From positions 3,217,575-3,281,574 of the forward strand of contig PUFA01000183.1 of assembly GCA_003508835.1 (NCBI GenBank): 64,000 nucleotides of DNA, given 5' to 3'. The DNA is from Eonycteris spelaea. Lineage: Eukaryota > Chordata > Mammalia > Chiroptera > Pteropodidae. A program made the translations under genes and the position numbers. Below the pieces are notes generated by a model. That model saw only the letters and a program-made list of their open reading frames with translations. It was not told the origin of the DNA and ran no database searches. Shown here piece after piece: positions 35,801 to 47,534 of the stretch; position 1 is the first letter of the stretch; every line of letters starts with the position of its first letter.

Positions 35801-37655
35801 CACATGTAGTGTCTGAAATAGCTTATCTAGTTGTTATGTGGCTCTTGCATTTCTGTCATCTTAGAATGAGTAGTAGTTACAACTTCCAAGATACTTCTAG
35901 TCAGATTCCTGGTAAGTAGGGCAAAATGAAGCCAGAACAGAAGTCCACCAGCTTTGAAGGCCCACCTATTCAGAAAGTTCACAGAGTATTTAGACAAGGT
36001 GACAATCTCAAAAACAAAACCAGGTCATTACCTAACTAGTCCAGACTACTCAGAAAAAATGTGGTTTTTTCCTTTTTCTCTTTTCTGTACCACTATTTCA
36101 CTTTGACTTTTTCCTATTCTTTTAACTCATCTTCCCCATACTGTTTCAATGCGTACAATTTTCTGATTTCTTCTTATCCCTTCCTTATCCCCCACCCTCC
36201 TCTTCATCTTTCTTTCCCTTTAGACTTCCCCCCCCCCGTGTCTCTTAATAAAGATATTATTCTGTAATCCTGTAAGTCTGCAGCATTAAGTCAATAGGGT
36301 TTTACAATACCAGTTGATCAGCTATCCCTATTCCATTTATGTACAACTACTAAGAAATCTGGGTGGATTCCAGATGGTGTTGAATCCCATCCTCTCCCAC
36401 CCAGATGAAATCAATTTGAATAAAAGAGTATCTGAATTTGAGAGAAACAGAGACTAAATTATTCTCCTAGTCTGGTACCAACTATGCCCAGATATTATCT
36501 TTTACCTGTTAAGCGTTCAAGTTAAGTCAGAACTACTGACTTCTGCAAAGGTTTAATGAACCAGAAATGTCTGGTTTCTCTTCCCCCGAATAAATGGAAA
36601 TGGGCTTAAATAAAGGTGGCAAATTCTTATCCCTAAAACAAATTATCTTTACAACCATAATCTTGGCAATCATTGACCTAAATTATTATCACCAACAGAT
36701 TGGTATATATTTAAAGTTTCTATCATCTAACTCTGTATTTAAGGTTAATTCCAGTTTTCAGAAAGGACTGCATTCAGTAGCTAACTAGCTAGATTTGCCT
36801 AGCTGAGATTATTTACGTAGTATGTAATACTGTGCCAAGTGAAAATAGGCATTTAATAGAGAACCAGTAAGTACTACCTATCAACTAGTAAGAAGTTACT
36901 TCTGAGATGACTATTGGAAATGTTATTGGTATGAACAAAGTTCTGTTTGCTTAGTGTAGATTATATACATCTTATTCCAAGTAAGACTAACCTTCAGAAT
37001 GTCAAGTAGAAAGCTAATGCTAAATTTTAAGCAATTTTTCAGTTGGCTATAATATACTATGTTGGCATTTCTTGCTCATATTCGATACTGCAAATATGCA
37101 GGGGGGAAAAGGAAAAAAACTCACTCCAGGAGTTTTAAAAAGGGAGCCAAGTTATTGTCAAGCAGGATAGGATATACTTGTGCTTATGCCATAGGAAGGA
37201 CAATAATTTAAACTGTTAGCAAAAATTTTCAATTCAACTTTTCCTTAAAAATGTATGTGCCTACATCTACAATGGAACTGAATTAAAAACTTCACATTGT
37301 GGGAACTTGCTTTACAGAAGGCTTAACTAGAATGTAACTATTCTGTATGTCAAAAGGACACTCACATTTGGTTAACTATAATGAGAGGTGAGCACAGCAC
37401 TCCACTCTTCTAGTACCATTCTAGTATCCAGAGTCCCAAGCCAAGGTAATGACAATAGCAGTGTCCTTCATAACAAAAATGGATAATCCAATGTTCCAAT
37501 GACGTAGAGAATATAAGCCAAAGGTCAATTCCTGCCCTAAATTCAGAAATATAACATATTCACAAAGATAATTACTTTAAACAGTACAATAAATGCCTAA
37601 TAAAGCAGACATAGAAAGTTGACACCATACTGAAGTTGGAGAGGTTATCCATGCA
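32827..37655. other. AT-rich intronic sequence without recognised genes
   Basis: Within the inferred TRIM13 5' intron. There are a C-rich patch at 36229-36238 and several A/T homopolymers. No exon, RNA gene or well-defined transposon was recognised. The short open frames lack known domains. Confidence 0.45.
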
Positions 37656-37659
37656 ATAA

Positions 37660-37930
37660 CCTTTTTTTCTTAAATTGTAAAAGTAATCTGATGATACAAA
37701 ATGCAGAAAATACAGGGGAAAAAAACCCTTCAATTACATCAGCTAGGAATGACCACTATTATTTTGGTGTATTTCTTCCAATCTTGTGTTTGCACACTCA
37801 AAAATTTTAATTAAACTGGTGGCATAACACAATTTTGTATCCACATTTTTTCATGAATTTTATCATATGCATTTCTCCTAAATATATCCTTCTAAAACAT
37901 GACAATATATCTTATGAATATGCTTTTTTT
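37660..37930 (-). repeat. Old LINE-1 (L1M-type) 3' UTR fragment
   Basis: The text 'aggaatgaccactattattt' (37745-37764) to 'tggtgtatttcttccaatct', followed by 'tttgtatccacattttttca', is the reverse complement of the L1M 3' UTR. A long T-run follows at 37925-37939. Confidence 0.6.
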
Positions 37931-38379
37931 TTTTTTTTGGTATTATAACATTAAATGAACACCTTGTAGAAAAGTCTTGGTCCGCAGCTCTGATTATTTC
38001 CTTAGATGATTCCTTTAGGTTTATTATTTTTAGGTGGGTCTAAAGTAGGAACATTTTTAAGGCTCCTGAAAAGACTGCCAATATTCCCTCTAGAAAGGAT
38101 ATACCGCTTATGAACTCTAACCGATAATGTATGAGTGCCCCACCTCTCCAGGCAGTTCCTGACCTTACAATAGAACCATACATTTATAGAGTTTAATTTA
38201 AAAAACCAATAACAAGGCACACTTCACCATACCTATCCAAGTTTAAAATATAATACAGTGAAAGGCAGTTAATATCAGCATGTGTCTATTACCAATACAT
38301 ATAGGAAATATAGGGCAATAAAAGTTATGGGGAAGGAATAAAACAGAAATCCTGGGCTTAAAAAGATCTTAAAGGTCAT

Positions 38380-38495
38380 CTAACTAACAACCTAATTTTG
38401 TAAGTGAAAAACTGAGGGCCCCCAATGTGAAGACTTCTCAAATCATACACAGCAACTGAGCACAGGACCTGAATTTCCCAATTCTTAAACCTTAG
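38380..38495 (-). repeat. MIR SINE fragment
   Basis: 'acctaattttgtaagtgaaa' then 'aactgagggcccccaatgtg', 'cagcaactgagcacaggacc' and 'tgaatttcccaattctt' follow the reverse-complement MIR core order. Confidence 0.5.
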
Positions 38496-39837
38496 CATTA
38501 TCCAGGAGAATTTAGTATCCTCACGAATAAAATGGAGCTTAACCATAGGCCTTTTAAATCCCTTCACAAAGTCTATGGTTTTTACAGTTTAGCTTGTAAC
38601 AGGCTCTCAAGTGAGGAGAAAGAACATTGAACCTGTTTCTGAATACCTAGGTTTAATCACTAGTTTTACTTTTCATAGAATGATGATTTTTACAGTACCT
38701 ACATAATGTTCTTGGAAAACTAAGTAACGTGTGACAATCTTGTAAACTGCTAAATTTTATAAATTACTTATGAGTACAAACACTGAAAGCTAAATACATA
38801 TAGTGTTATGTTAGAGCATGAGTGTATTAACCAAGAAAGGTCCTGAAAGCTAGGTGGACTCTCTTGGACTGTAATTTCAAGGGAGGGCAAAGCAAGTATT
38901 ACAGGCTAGCAGGTACAAAGCAATTTCGTGAAAATGGTTATATCTGAACAAAAGATGTAAAAGAAGTAAGGCCAGGTAACCAACCTATCATAAATGTAGA
39001 AATCAAGAGAATAATCTGGTGTTATGAAAGGACTTACCAAGGAGGTTCGAGCTTAGTACATCAGCTCCTGTAAAAAAGGTGGTATTTTTAGAGAAAGATA
39101 GGAGAGCCTGAAGAAATTTATCTTCTCATTGTGCAAGACAGAAGTATAACCAATTTAACAGTTCCATCAAGTTCTCCTGGAGTGGCTATGTAAATGAAAT
39201 TCTAGTTTCAAAATATCGATTACATAGAAAACTCAAGCCTTGTTAAACAAGCTCTAGAAACAAGGCACAGGAGAAGGGGGGAAAACGCTCTTATAAAAAA
39301 AGAAATGCTGCTGAAACCTATCTTTTCCTTTGCAATATAAATCTTAGTTTATAATAACATTTCAGGTAACCGCCACATAAAGAATTTCCAAGTCTGGGTT
39401 CTCATTTTTTGAGTGTACAAAATATGAAGAAAACAAAGATCACCCATGAGGGTGGGAAAACAGTCTAATTCTGAAAGGTTCTGAGCTTAAAGAAATTTTT
39501 ATTTAAAAAAATAAATAATTGTAGGGTAAAGTGTTGCAGTTTACCTCTGTCCTCTGCAAGCAGGTGTATTCGTCAGGATTTGGGATTTTTTTTCCTCCAC
39601 GTTGTGACTGACAATCAAACGAGGCTACTGCAAAGAAAGAACAAAGAAGAGGGTTATTATGCATTAACTTGCACAGGATCCTTATTCTTGACGCATTTTT
39701 CAGTTGTCCCCCACGAAGCCAGCCTGCTAGGACTTGATAAAAAGGAAAGCATGGGAGAGGTTGGAGATCTCTGAACCAAGGAGTTTCTCGGTCAGCGCGC
39801 CCTCCGGGGGGCCAGGCAGCCTCCGAGGGTTCAGTAC

Positions 39838-40030
39838 CTGGGGGTCGTCGCGTGCTGACTTCTGGTTCATGGTCGCCTTTTCTTTTCTAGGCGATACCGA
39901 GGCGCTGGCAATGGCGCCGAGCATGCTCTGTAGCAGAGCTGGTTTTCCGGAGCAGACATGCTGCCCTGGCCTGGCAGACACCCACCCACCAGCCGCTCCT
40001 CCCCACGCCCTGCCCCGGCGCCCCGCCGGT
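39838..40030 (-). other. Candidate TRIM13 5' untranslated exon
   Basis: A - strand exon ending ...CCCCCAG (39838) at a good GT donor is suggested by position inside the CpG island. The 5' limit is arbitrary because the transcription start cannot be read from sequence. A 5' RACE or RNA-seq splice junction 39838 to 30992 would confirm it. Confidence 0.35.
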
Positions 40031-40289
40031 TCCCGCGGGGATGCTGGAACTGGAGCTCAGAGCGCGCTCCCCGCCAGCCCCCTACCCACGCCGGTCCCAG
40101 CTCTGCCCGGGCCAGTCTCCGCCCTCGCTGCAGGCTCCAGGACCAGCCCGGCGGCGGGTACTTGGGGTACTTCGCTCAGATCTCCCGCCCTTGGAAGGGA
40201 CCCAGCCCGAAGCCGCGTGGCCGCTGCTCCTCCCGCCGCGGGCGCAGCGCGTGGCTTGCTCCACACTCCACAAGGCCGGGCCGGGCCCC

Positions 40290-40320
40290 GCCCGCCCCTC
40301 TGCCCCTCTGCCCCTCTGCC
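40290..40320. repeat. Short tandem repeat of CCCCTCTG
   Basis: Three to four units of the 8-9 nt word GCCCCTCTG occur head to tail inside the CpG island. It is a minor polymorphic-type repeat. Confidence 0.7.
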
Positions 40321-40699
40321 CGGCACCTGGTCCGCCTCCGGGCCGGGCAGCGCCTTTGTTCCGCCTCCCGGGTCTCGCCTTCCCCGGGAGCGGGGTGGGT
40401 GAGGGGAGGTGGGAGTTCTTCCGGCACTTCCAACCGCCACCGCCGCGCCGCGCCCGAGGGAGGGGAGGGTGCGGGCGGCTCGCTCGTCTCCCTTCCAGAG
40501 GGCTGTGCGCGACCCGCGGCGCGCGCCGGGAGGCGGAGGGCAACGGCGAGCGGGCTTGGCCCCGACGCAGCGCGCGCGCCAGGAGGCGGTGCCGTCTCCA
40601 GTGGAGCCACCCGGGAAGGAAATCGGCGCGCGACAAGATGGTTGGGTTTGGATTGTTGTACTTTTTTTTTTGTTCGTTGCATTTTTAGGAACAAAAAAA

Positions 40700-42625
40700 A
40701 AAGCCCAACCCTTCACACCACTTCATCTGCATCTCTCAGCATCTGAAGCTTGGCTACATCGGTTTGGGGAGACCGAGACCACTGTCTACCATGCACCCCA
40801 CAACCGGGATGGGTGGGACGGGCACTCGTGTTGCAACCAATACCTGGGCTCCAGCTAGAGCACAACCAAAACAGGTTAACTGTCACCTGTATCTTTTCAG
40901 GCTTTAGGCTAAACACTAGCGCCCAATTCTGAGATTTTCTTTTAGGAAAAACACCATTGCTCTTTCCTTCAGAGAGAAGAACTTAAAAAGGCTTTAAATT
41001 ATATGCCGCTAACGGTTTTTCAGTCAGCCGCTAACCTGACTCACTATTCTGATGTCCTGCCGCTTTGTCTATTAAACACATTAAACACCAATGAGTCGCT
41101 CTAAGAAGGACATAAAGGAATGGCTCCTCCAAATTTTACAGTCTTGGGGGAAGCGAAACAGAATTAACAATATGCCCTGAGGTTGAGTTAGCCCAGGTGG
41201 GGAAATGTGGGCTTTGGAAGTAGAATTTGGGGGAAAGGTATTCGAGGCCAACCACGTCCAGTACTTGGGCCCCCAGTAACTAATAAATGCTTAGCTCAAA
41301 CCCCATTAAAAAGCACCTCCTCACTTCCTTCTGGGATGTCCAGTGTCTAGCCATGCCCAGGGTCCCTTCAACCGTATTCTGTATGTCCCTTAAACTGAAT
41401 TTGCCTTTGTAAAACTTCCTATATTAATGTCATTTAGTCTTCATAAGACCACTGCAGATGGAAATTATCTTGTAGATGAGGAAACGGATGAAGTAATTTT
41501 TCCAAGATAAAAAACAAGAGGCAATGCTGAGACTAAAATCAGATTCCAGATATAGTTTCTTTCAATAGCATGGTAACTATCAGTGTCAGTGAAAACTGCA
41601 CCCGTCTCTTACTAAATTAGTGTTACTTTAAAAAAAAAAAAAAAAAACAGCCTGACTTGTAGAAACATTTTAAATACCCAAATATTAAAATGACACGAGC
41701 AGAAAGGTTATTAACTCGTAAATCACAATTTATCCTTAATGAAATTGCGTAATACATATGTTTATAGTTAGATCTGGTTGGTGGTGGTAGATACTAATTA
41801 ATAAACTTCTGCCCAACTAAATGTAAAATACTGGTTAAATAGAAATCCCTAGACTTAAAAAAAAAATTGAGAACATTCTATATTAAATTCTCTTAAGCAT
41901 AGAAAAATAGAGAAGGAAGAACAGCCTCTCTCACCTTCCATGGTCCTAATAAAACAGCAATCAGGGAATCACCACAAATGGTTTAAGACGAAAAGAGAGT
42001 AACCTCCAGATTAAAACCTGCATATACAGCTATATCCTTCCTGGAAAAGCACAATGTAACTAGATCCTGTTAGAGATAACACTGAGGGATTGTCAAAATT
42101 CTTTCACCCTGGAATTTCCTTCTATTGACTGGTCTTCAATTAAGTAAAGATTGGAATTCATATGTCAGCACAGCCATAAGACTATGGAAATATCTTGTTT
42201 CTTTTGTGACAAGCATATTTTATAGGTAGAATTTCATATACATATACATATATATTCTTATTATTGTATTGATTTATTTCATGCTGTTGTTTTTGTCCTG
42301 AGCCTTGACAAAGGTAAAAACTGTCAGCCCTCCTTCCACCTACCAAGACATGTGATCAGATGTTCCATAACAAAAGGGACAGTGCCAAATTTGGTAACAA
42401 TGAAATGTAAATTGTCAGAGTGGGGAACATTTAATAAGTAAGCCTGGAGCAACTGTGCACAGGAGAGGAATGCTGCTAAGCCTCCTCAGATACACTGGAA
42501 CATTTTTTTTTTATTCTGTCCTCCCCTTCCCCATAGCTGCCAAAGCATGATTGCAAGACCCAACATTCCCCAAGGAGAACTCCCGGCAATACAAGGCACT
42601 GACATTGCAAGTTGTAGCAAAAAAT
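40700..42625. other. Flank of the CpG island, no gene recognised
   Basis: Mixed-composition DNA upstream of TRIM13. A MIR fragment on the - strand lies at about 41405-41560 ('gatgaggaaacggatgaagt', 41476-41495). An A17 run at 41631-41647 may be the tail of a lost retroposon. No exon was recognised. Confidence 0.45.
41405..41560 (-). repeat. MIR SINE fragment
   Basis: 'atttagtcttcataagacca', then 'gatgaggaaacggatgaagt' and 'aatgctgagactaaaatcag' follow the reverse-complement MIR core. Confidence 0.55.
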
Positions 42626-42629
42626 ACCC

Positions 42630-42830
42630 AGGCTTGAGAATCAGTTCCACATCCACAGTCTAACTCTGCTGCTTAGTTTGTCCAAGTTACTTAGCATCCC
42701 AAAGCCTCAATTTTCTCTTCTGTAAAATGGGGATCATGATTCACTTGATTATGATGATTATAAAGCCACCAACATTTTGTCTGACACATAGGAGGTGCTT
42801 AATAAATGGTTGCTATTTTACATGAAACAT
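42630..42830 (+). repeat. MIR SINE
   Basis: A rather complete MIR: 'cttgagaatcagttccacat' start, 'taactctgctgcttagtttg', 'ccaaagcctcaattttctct', 'tctgtaaaatggggatcatg' (42719-42738), and a tail 'acataggaggtgcttaataa' (42785-42804). The order and spacing are those of the family consensus. Confidence 0.75.
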
Positions 42831-42955
42831 GAAAACCATGCTAGTTTTGATTACAGCTGCCTTGGATTTGCAAATTTGAGGTTCCCATGGTTATCCTAAG
42901 CAGAGCTACACTGCCTATACAGTAGAGGAAGCTAGTACTATAATTTCTGCTTTTT

Positions 42956-42986
42956 CACACACACACACACACACACACTCACACAC
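42956..42986. repeat. CA microsatellite
   Basis: A (CA)n run of about 11 units with one interruption (CTCACACAC) towards its end. Confidence 0.9.
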
Positions 42987-43459
42987 GAGAGTGGCCTTTT
43001 AAAAAGCATATTGCCTTCCACTTCTATACCTCCTTCCCTGTGCTTAAAGAAAGGAGAGAAACAGGAATAAACACACTGAATGAAAGGAAGACTGCAGTTT
43101 TTTAAAAAGCTCTAGCATTTCAGAGATATTGAACATCCAAAATATTCCATTAAAAGGAAAAAAAAAATCTACCTGTAGAAATACATTTACCATGAAAGAC
43201 AGAAACCTACCAAAGACTTGATGAAATTAAAGGAATTAGTCCCCGGTTTGAAGAAAATCCCAGATTCTATATATTTAGGCTGTACAGTAAAGATTGTGTA
43301 TTAAATGGAGCAAATAACAAGATCAGTTAGCTTTGGAAGAGAGATATTTAAGCAACAGTAAACTTGGCCTTTACTTGTGCTACTTCTGTAGATAAAAAGA
43401 AAAATTTTAAGAATAAAATGTCAAAAGTAATTAAGATGTTAATAGCATATGCTTATAAT

Positions 43460-43960
43460 TATATATTGAGGATTGTGCTAGGCACCGAGGCACTAATCAA
43501 GAAATTTCTCATTTGGTTGAAGAGACAAGTCTTAAAACATGAACTAGTTCAGTAACAGTACATAATAGGGGCTATTTAAGAACCAACGTGAGTGGGGAAG
43601 ACAAGAGCAGAGGAAGGCATCAGAAGCATCAGGGAAGATTTCACAAGGGAGGCGGGCGTCAAACAGGGCCTTTAAAGATCATAGGACTTGAAGATGAGAA
43701 CACGGAAAGCTACTGGGGTGAGGAACACAAGCTTAGGGCAGGAATGAGCTTCCCTGATGCTAAATGCAGACCATGGCCTGATTTGAAAATCAAGTCTGAG
43801 GCCAAATTTTGGAATGTTCTGAATGTCAGAAGAAAGAGTTGCATTTTATTCTGTAAGAAATGGGAAGTCACTGAATAATTATGTACATGGTAACAACAAG
43901 ATAAATACAGAATTTTAGGAAGATTAATCTGATAATGGATCCAAGATTTAAGGAAAAAGA
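43460..43960 (-). repeat. Probable LINE2 fragment
   Basis: 'attgtgctaggcaccgaggc' (43472-43491), 'ggaagatttcacaagggagg' (43632-43651), 'ttctgtaagaaatgggaagt' (43849-43868) and 'attaatctgataatggatcc' resemble, in order, the reverse complement of the L2 3' region. Highly diverged. The 96-codon open frame inside it is not considered a gene. Confidence 0.45.
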
Positions 43961-45535
43961 TTTCCTTTATTTCAATGCTTTTAAGACTTCTTACGGAAAA
44001 TTATAGTTTTTAAAAATGCAATAATGTGTATAAAAGTACAGCCTATGTGATTAAGTCCTACCGAACCTTTAACATCAAATATATTGTTTGTGAAGTTCTC
44101 AATTTGTAAATAAAATGCAATGTTGAGAGAATTAACCATGGCAAATATTCTCCTAAAATCCTCCAAGAAGAAATTATATGTATATATGTATCCATATAAC
44201 AATCATATATATATAATTTATCTTAGAATAATCATCTTAACTATTATATGACTAAAGTCAATATGTTGCTTAGCTATGTTTTAGAGTATGCCTCACTAGT
44301 GCTTTAAAAATCATTACTCTTCTGATATTTTAACAATGATTAATTACATTTGATTATGTTAATAAAATGTTTTTCTATATTTCTCATGTAATTTTATTCT
44401 TGATGAAGAGTAACTTTATGAGAGCCTTAAATGATTCATTCAGCTAAAGACTAATAAATACTGTACATTTGCAGTTGTTTAAGAGAACTAATTTATAGTT
44501 TATTTTGGAATCGAGTTCACTAATCATTATGTGTTTTTATCTTGAAAAATGTCCGTTATGATAAACTCATAATTTTGATTTAGAAAACTACTTTCATCCT
44601 GTTTTAGGGAACATTTTTAAGAATATTTTCTTCAACAAATAAGGGTACAACTGGGGTCTAGGATGTGCAGTTTTCAGGACCTGGTAGACTCTTGTTCCTT
44701 CAGCACACTCTCTGTATCTTAAAGGCAATAAGTGTATCACATAGAACTTTGGTTCTTTCTGAAGACCTAGATTTATCAGATACCTACCTATCCAGCATCG
44801 CCCAAGACATACATGTTCACATTTTTTAACATGAGCCTAGTTGAATCACTGTGATATCAAAGCATGTGGTAATAAATGCCTTGACAAAAATGTATTTTTC
44901 TTATAATGGTTTTGTGGTTTATAATACCATGCTCATTATTCCTAGAATATGGCTGGATCTCCAGGAGCTTGAGCTGGATCTAAAAGCAGCCCACACCCTC
45001 CCAGTCAGGCAAAAGACACAATAATTCAGAAGATGCACGAGACTCATTATGCAATATCAGCAGAGTTCAGGCATTTTATGAAGGTCGTTGACCTCCATGT
45101 TGTGAAATTCAGTTCTCATTTTCCTTGAGAAAATGAGTATATGATTATATGAGTATATAATTATAAGAATATACTAATAACTTCTTAATTACCTTTGACA
45201 TTTTACTTTATTTTTAACAATTTTTCTTTTCATCTAAGGAGGAGGCAGCACTCATTGCCTTCTCCTTAAAAAGATCCTTTTTCCCTGGCCTTTAGTCATA
45301 TCATGCTCACTCCTGCCTTTTCTTTTCCCAACTCAGGAGCAATTGTGGGGGCATCCTCTTCTACCCAGCATTTAAATTCTGACATTCTTTGAACACTCAG
45401 TTTTAGGACGCTCACAGGACTTCAAATATCATTTAATAACTCTCACATTCCCTGTAAAGCATGGATCACAAACTGACAGGCTATAGTGACACCATTGTTA
45501 AATGATCAAAACTGTTTGAATCTAAATGCTTTAGC
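43961..45535. other. AT-rich intergenic DNA, nothing recognised
   Basis: No gene, RNA or transposon family was recognised. Short ATAT runs occur near 44180-44220 and 45135-45180. Confidence 0.4.
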
Positions 45536-45539
45536 AGAG

Positions 45540-45935
45540 GCATGCTCCTCCTTCCTCTCCCGCAATCCTTCCTCTCTGTGGGCATTTGAGTTACCCCTTG
45601 TGTTGCCCAAGGCTCATGCTCCTTCCAGCTTCAGGGTTCCCACCCCCGTAGTTCCTTCTCTCCCTAATGCACTCCCTCATCTGCCATTGAACCCACCTCC
45701 CATCCCCACCCTCAACCACAGCACAATTGGCACTTTCCAAGCTGTTCTAGGCCAATCATCTCATTCTGTCCTATACTCTTCTACTGCACACACTACACTT
45801 TGTAACTTCGTCTTTGTTTGTGTAATTATTTGAATAATGTATGTCTTCCCACATAACTGCAAACTCCATAAGAGCACACTTGTATGTGTTTTCTCATCAC
45901 TGCATTCCAGCACCTACCCCAGTGATTATGAACTT
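45540..45935 (+). repeat. Probable LINE2 3' fragment
   Basis: The segment is C/T-rich. 'tttgtgtaattatttgaata' is followed by 'ctgcaaactccataagagca' (45857-45876) and 'ctgcattccagcacctaccc' (45900-45919), which correspond to the L2 'gtaagctccatgag' and 'tgtatccccagc' words. The 115-codon frame over it (45486-45833) therefore probably reflects repeat composition. Confidence 0.45.
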
Positions 45936-46284
45936 TTTTCACGAATGTTTTAGGGAAGTAAGATGTCCTTTTTTTCAAAGATCATCAATATATTTCAAAC
46001 TTCTAAAAATGAACTGTTGAGACCAAATGAATGGTAATGTACTATGAAGTTTATTCACTTAAACTAGGCACTTCAGTTTATTTTATTTTATCAAAACAAT
46101 ATCTTTCCCCATTTGTTTGCAAAGCAGTTTTTCCAGACTCCTCCTATAGTTCATGCAGAAGTGTCAGTAGTCTTTACTCTTTCACAGTGTAGCTTTTCTT
46201 TTACAATAAGGATAATTTCTTGAATAGTCTATCAGAGAATTCTTTTGAAAAATCGAGAACCTTCTTTCTAAGCATAAAGATTAA

Positions 46285-46640
46285 TGTGCCATAAAAAAAC
46301 TTAATGATGTGACTAAGAATGTAAAATTTTTGTGTTAAAAACACAATGCAGTCACTATAGTATACAACTATTGAAAAAGAAAAATCTGTTTGTATTGACA
46401 ATGAAATATATATAAGATATGGTAAGTGAAAAATCAGGTTAAAAATGATATGTATATGATGATTCCAACTTTGAAAAGAAATGTAATTGGTAGGATACAG
46501 ATAGGAAAAAATATTTGGAGGAATATACACCAAATTGTCAACTTGAGAGGATGAAATTTGGGAAATTTTCAGCATCTGCTTTATATTATAAATTTTTGTA
46601 TTTTTACATTGAGCAGCCATTGCTTTTATAACGCATAAAG
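46285..46640 (+). repeat. Old LINE-1 (L1M-type) 3' UTR fragment
   Basis: 'ggtaagtgaaaaatcaggtt' (46421-46440), 'tggaggaatatacaccaaat' (46516-46535) and the closing 'tttttgtatttttacattga' match an L1M 3' UTR on the + strand. The open frame on the opposite strand is an artefact of it. Confidence 0.65.
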
Positions 46641-46649
46641 AAGAACAGA

Positions 46650-46784
46650 GATAAATTTGTAAAAGAAAACAAACTCAATTAGAACAAATATATGCAATAT
46701 ATATAACTATGTTACCAACTCTTCCAAAGGAATAACAAGGCAAACACCAAGATAGAAAAATATAGGCCAAATATATGAAAAGCA

Positions 46785-46835
<51 letters not shown>

Positions 46836-47500
46836 GATCAACAAGCATGATAACCAAAGAAATGCCAAGCAAAACAATGATACAGCCTTTTTTAGTTCAT
46901 TAAATTGGCAGATATTTAACACTTTATAATGACCAGTAGGCCAGCATTGAGTGGTACTGGCCGTCTTGTTTGCTGCTAGAAACCAACATGGATACAACCT
47001 TTTGGGAGATAGTTTGGTAATTTGTATAAAACAATGAAAATACATATACTTAATTCAATTTCTAGAGATTTATCCTAGGAAAATAATAATAAGCACCACA
47101 ATTTAATACAAAGTATATTTGTTAAAGAGCTATCCGGGGAAAATTAGAACTATCCTAATTATCCATCATCAAAAGATATAAGTTAAGTGAATCTTGGTAC
47201 ATTCATAAGAAAGAATAATATGTAGCCATTTAAAAATCACATTTCAGAAGGCTAACAACTTGAAAAAGTCACAATCTTTTATTAAGTGAAAAAAAGCACA
47301 TTTCAAAACAGTATCAGCAGCATGCTGCTGTTTATCTGTGCCTATACAGATGCACATATTAAAAAGATCACCACATTAACGATTGTTATCCATAAATAGT
47401 TAAAGTGTGAATGACTTTTATTTTGTCTCGATTCTTTACTGGATTTTTCAAAGTTTCTATAATGGTTATATAATGTATTACTTTTATAATAATAATTTTA
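46650..47500 (+). repeat. Old LINE-1 (L1M-type) 3' end
   Basis: From 'accaaagaaatgccaagcaa' and 'ttcattaaattggcagatat' (46896-46915) through 'agatttatcctaggaaaata' (47066-47085), 'gaataatatgtagccattta' (47213-47232) and 'aagtgaaaaaaagcacattt' (47284-47303), this runs along the end of L1 ORF2 and into the 3' UTR. The CA repeat at 46788-46834 sits within it. Confidence 0.7.
46788..46834. repeat. Long CA microsatellite
   Basis: About 23 uninterrupted CA units; length and purity suggest a polymorphic marker. Open frames across it on the - strand encode Val-Cys runs and are spurious. Confidence 0.95.
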
Positions 47501-47534
47501 AAAGTGCTTTTAAAAGTTACTGGCCTATGCTTTG

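Larger units (their letters stand above)
30993..39837 (-). other. TRIM13 5' intron (inferred limits)
   Basis: The acceptor side is clear: ttctctatggtag just ahead of the coding exon. The donor at 39837-39836 (CAG|gtactg on the - strand), on the downstream edge of the CpG island, is a candidate for the 3' end of a 5' untranslated exon. Further untranslated exons inside the interval are possible. The content is AT-rich unique sequence, the hAT-Charlie relic at 31.6-32.8 kb, an L1M piece at 37.66-37.93 kb and a MIR at 38.4 kb. Confidence 0.5.
39770..40650. promoter_or_regulatory. CpG island, likely TRIM13 promoter
   Basis: This is an abrupt block of GC-rich, CpG-dense DNA in an AT-rich window, with many GC boxes (for example 40281-40295) and an AAGATGG word at 40636-40642 that resembles a YY1 site. 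In human the TRIM13 5' exon lies in a CpG island about 10 kb upstream of the coding exon; the distance and strand fit here. The donor-like CAG|gtactg at 39840-39834 on the - strand supports a TRIM13 first exon. The island lacks stops in most frames simply because of its composition, so the large open frames on both strands here are not taken as genes. Antisense (+ strand) initiation is possible. Confidence 0.8.
1..40700 (+). ncRNA. DLEU2: DLEU2 host transcript (inferred by synteny; exons not resolved)
   Basis: In human, mir-15a and mir-16-1 lie in an intron of the long non-coding RNA DLEU2, which is transcribed on the microRNA strand and runs antisense across KCNRG and TRIM13. The same gene order and strands are present here, so a + strand DLEU2-like transcript is expected to cover at least the microRNA to TRIM13-promoter interval. 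I could not recognise individual DLEU2 exons, and their non-coding nature gives no reading-frame signal. The 5' end lies outside the window to the left. The 3' end is unknown; human isoforms end at several places. Treat the span as a placeholder resting on established knowledge of the locus, not on sequence signals. Confidence 0.35.

Noticed and set aside
39734..40858. Several long overlapping open frames (150-262 codons) on both strands in the CpG island
   Set aside because: GC-rich DNA has few stop codons; frames overlap in several phases and strands, with Pro/Arg/Ala-rich products and no known domain. They are explained by composition.
46201..46620. 139-codon - strand open frame
   Set aside because: It lies antisense to an L1 3' UTR fragment; no gene signal.
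46675..47045. Open frames encoding Val-Cys runs
   Set aside because: Produced by the (CA)n microsatellite read on the - strand.
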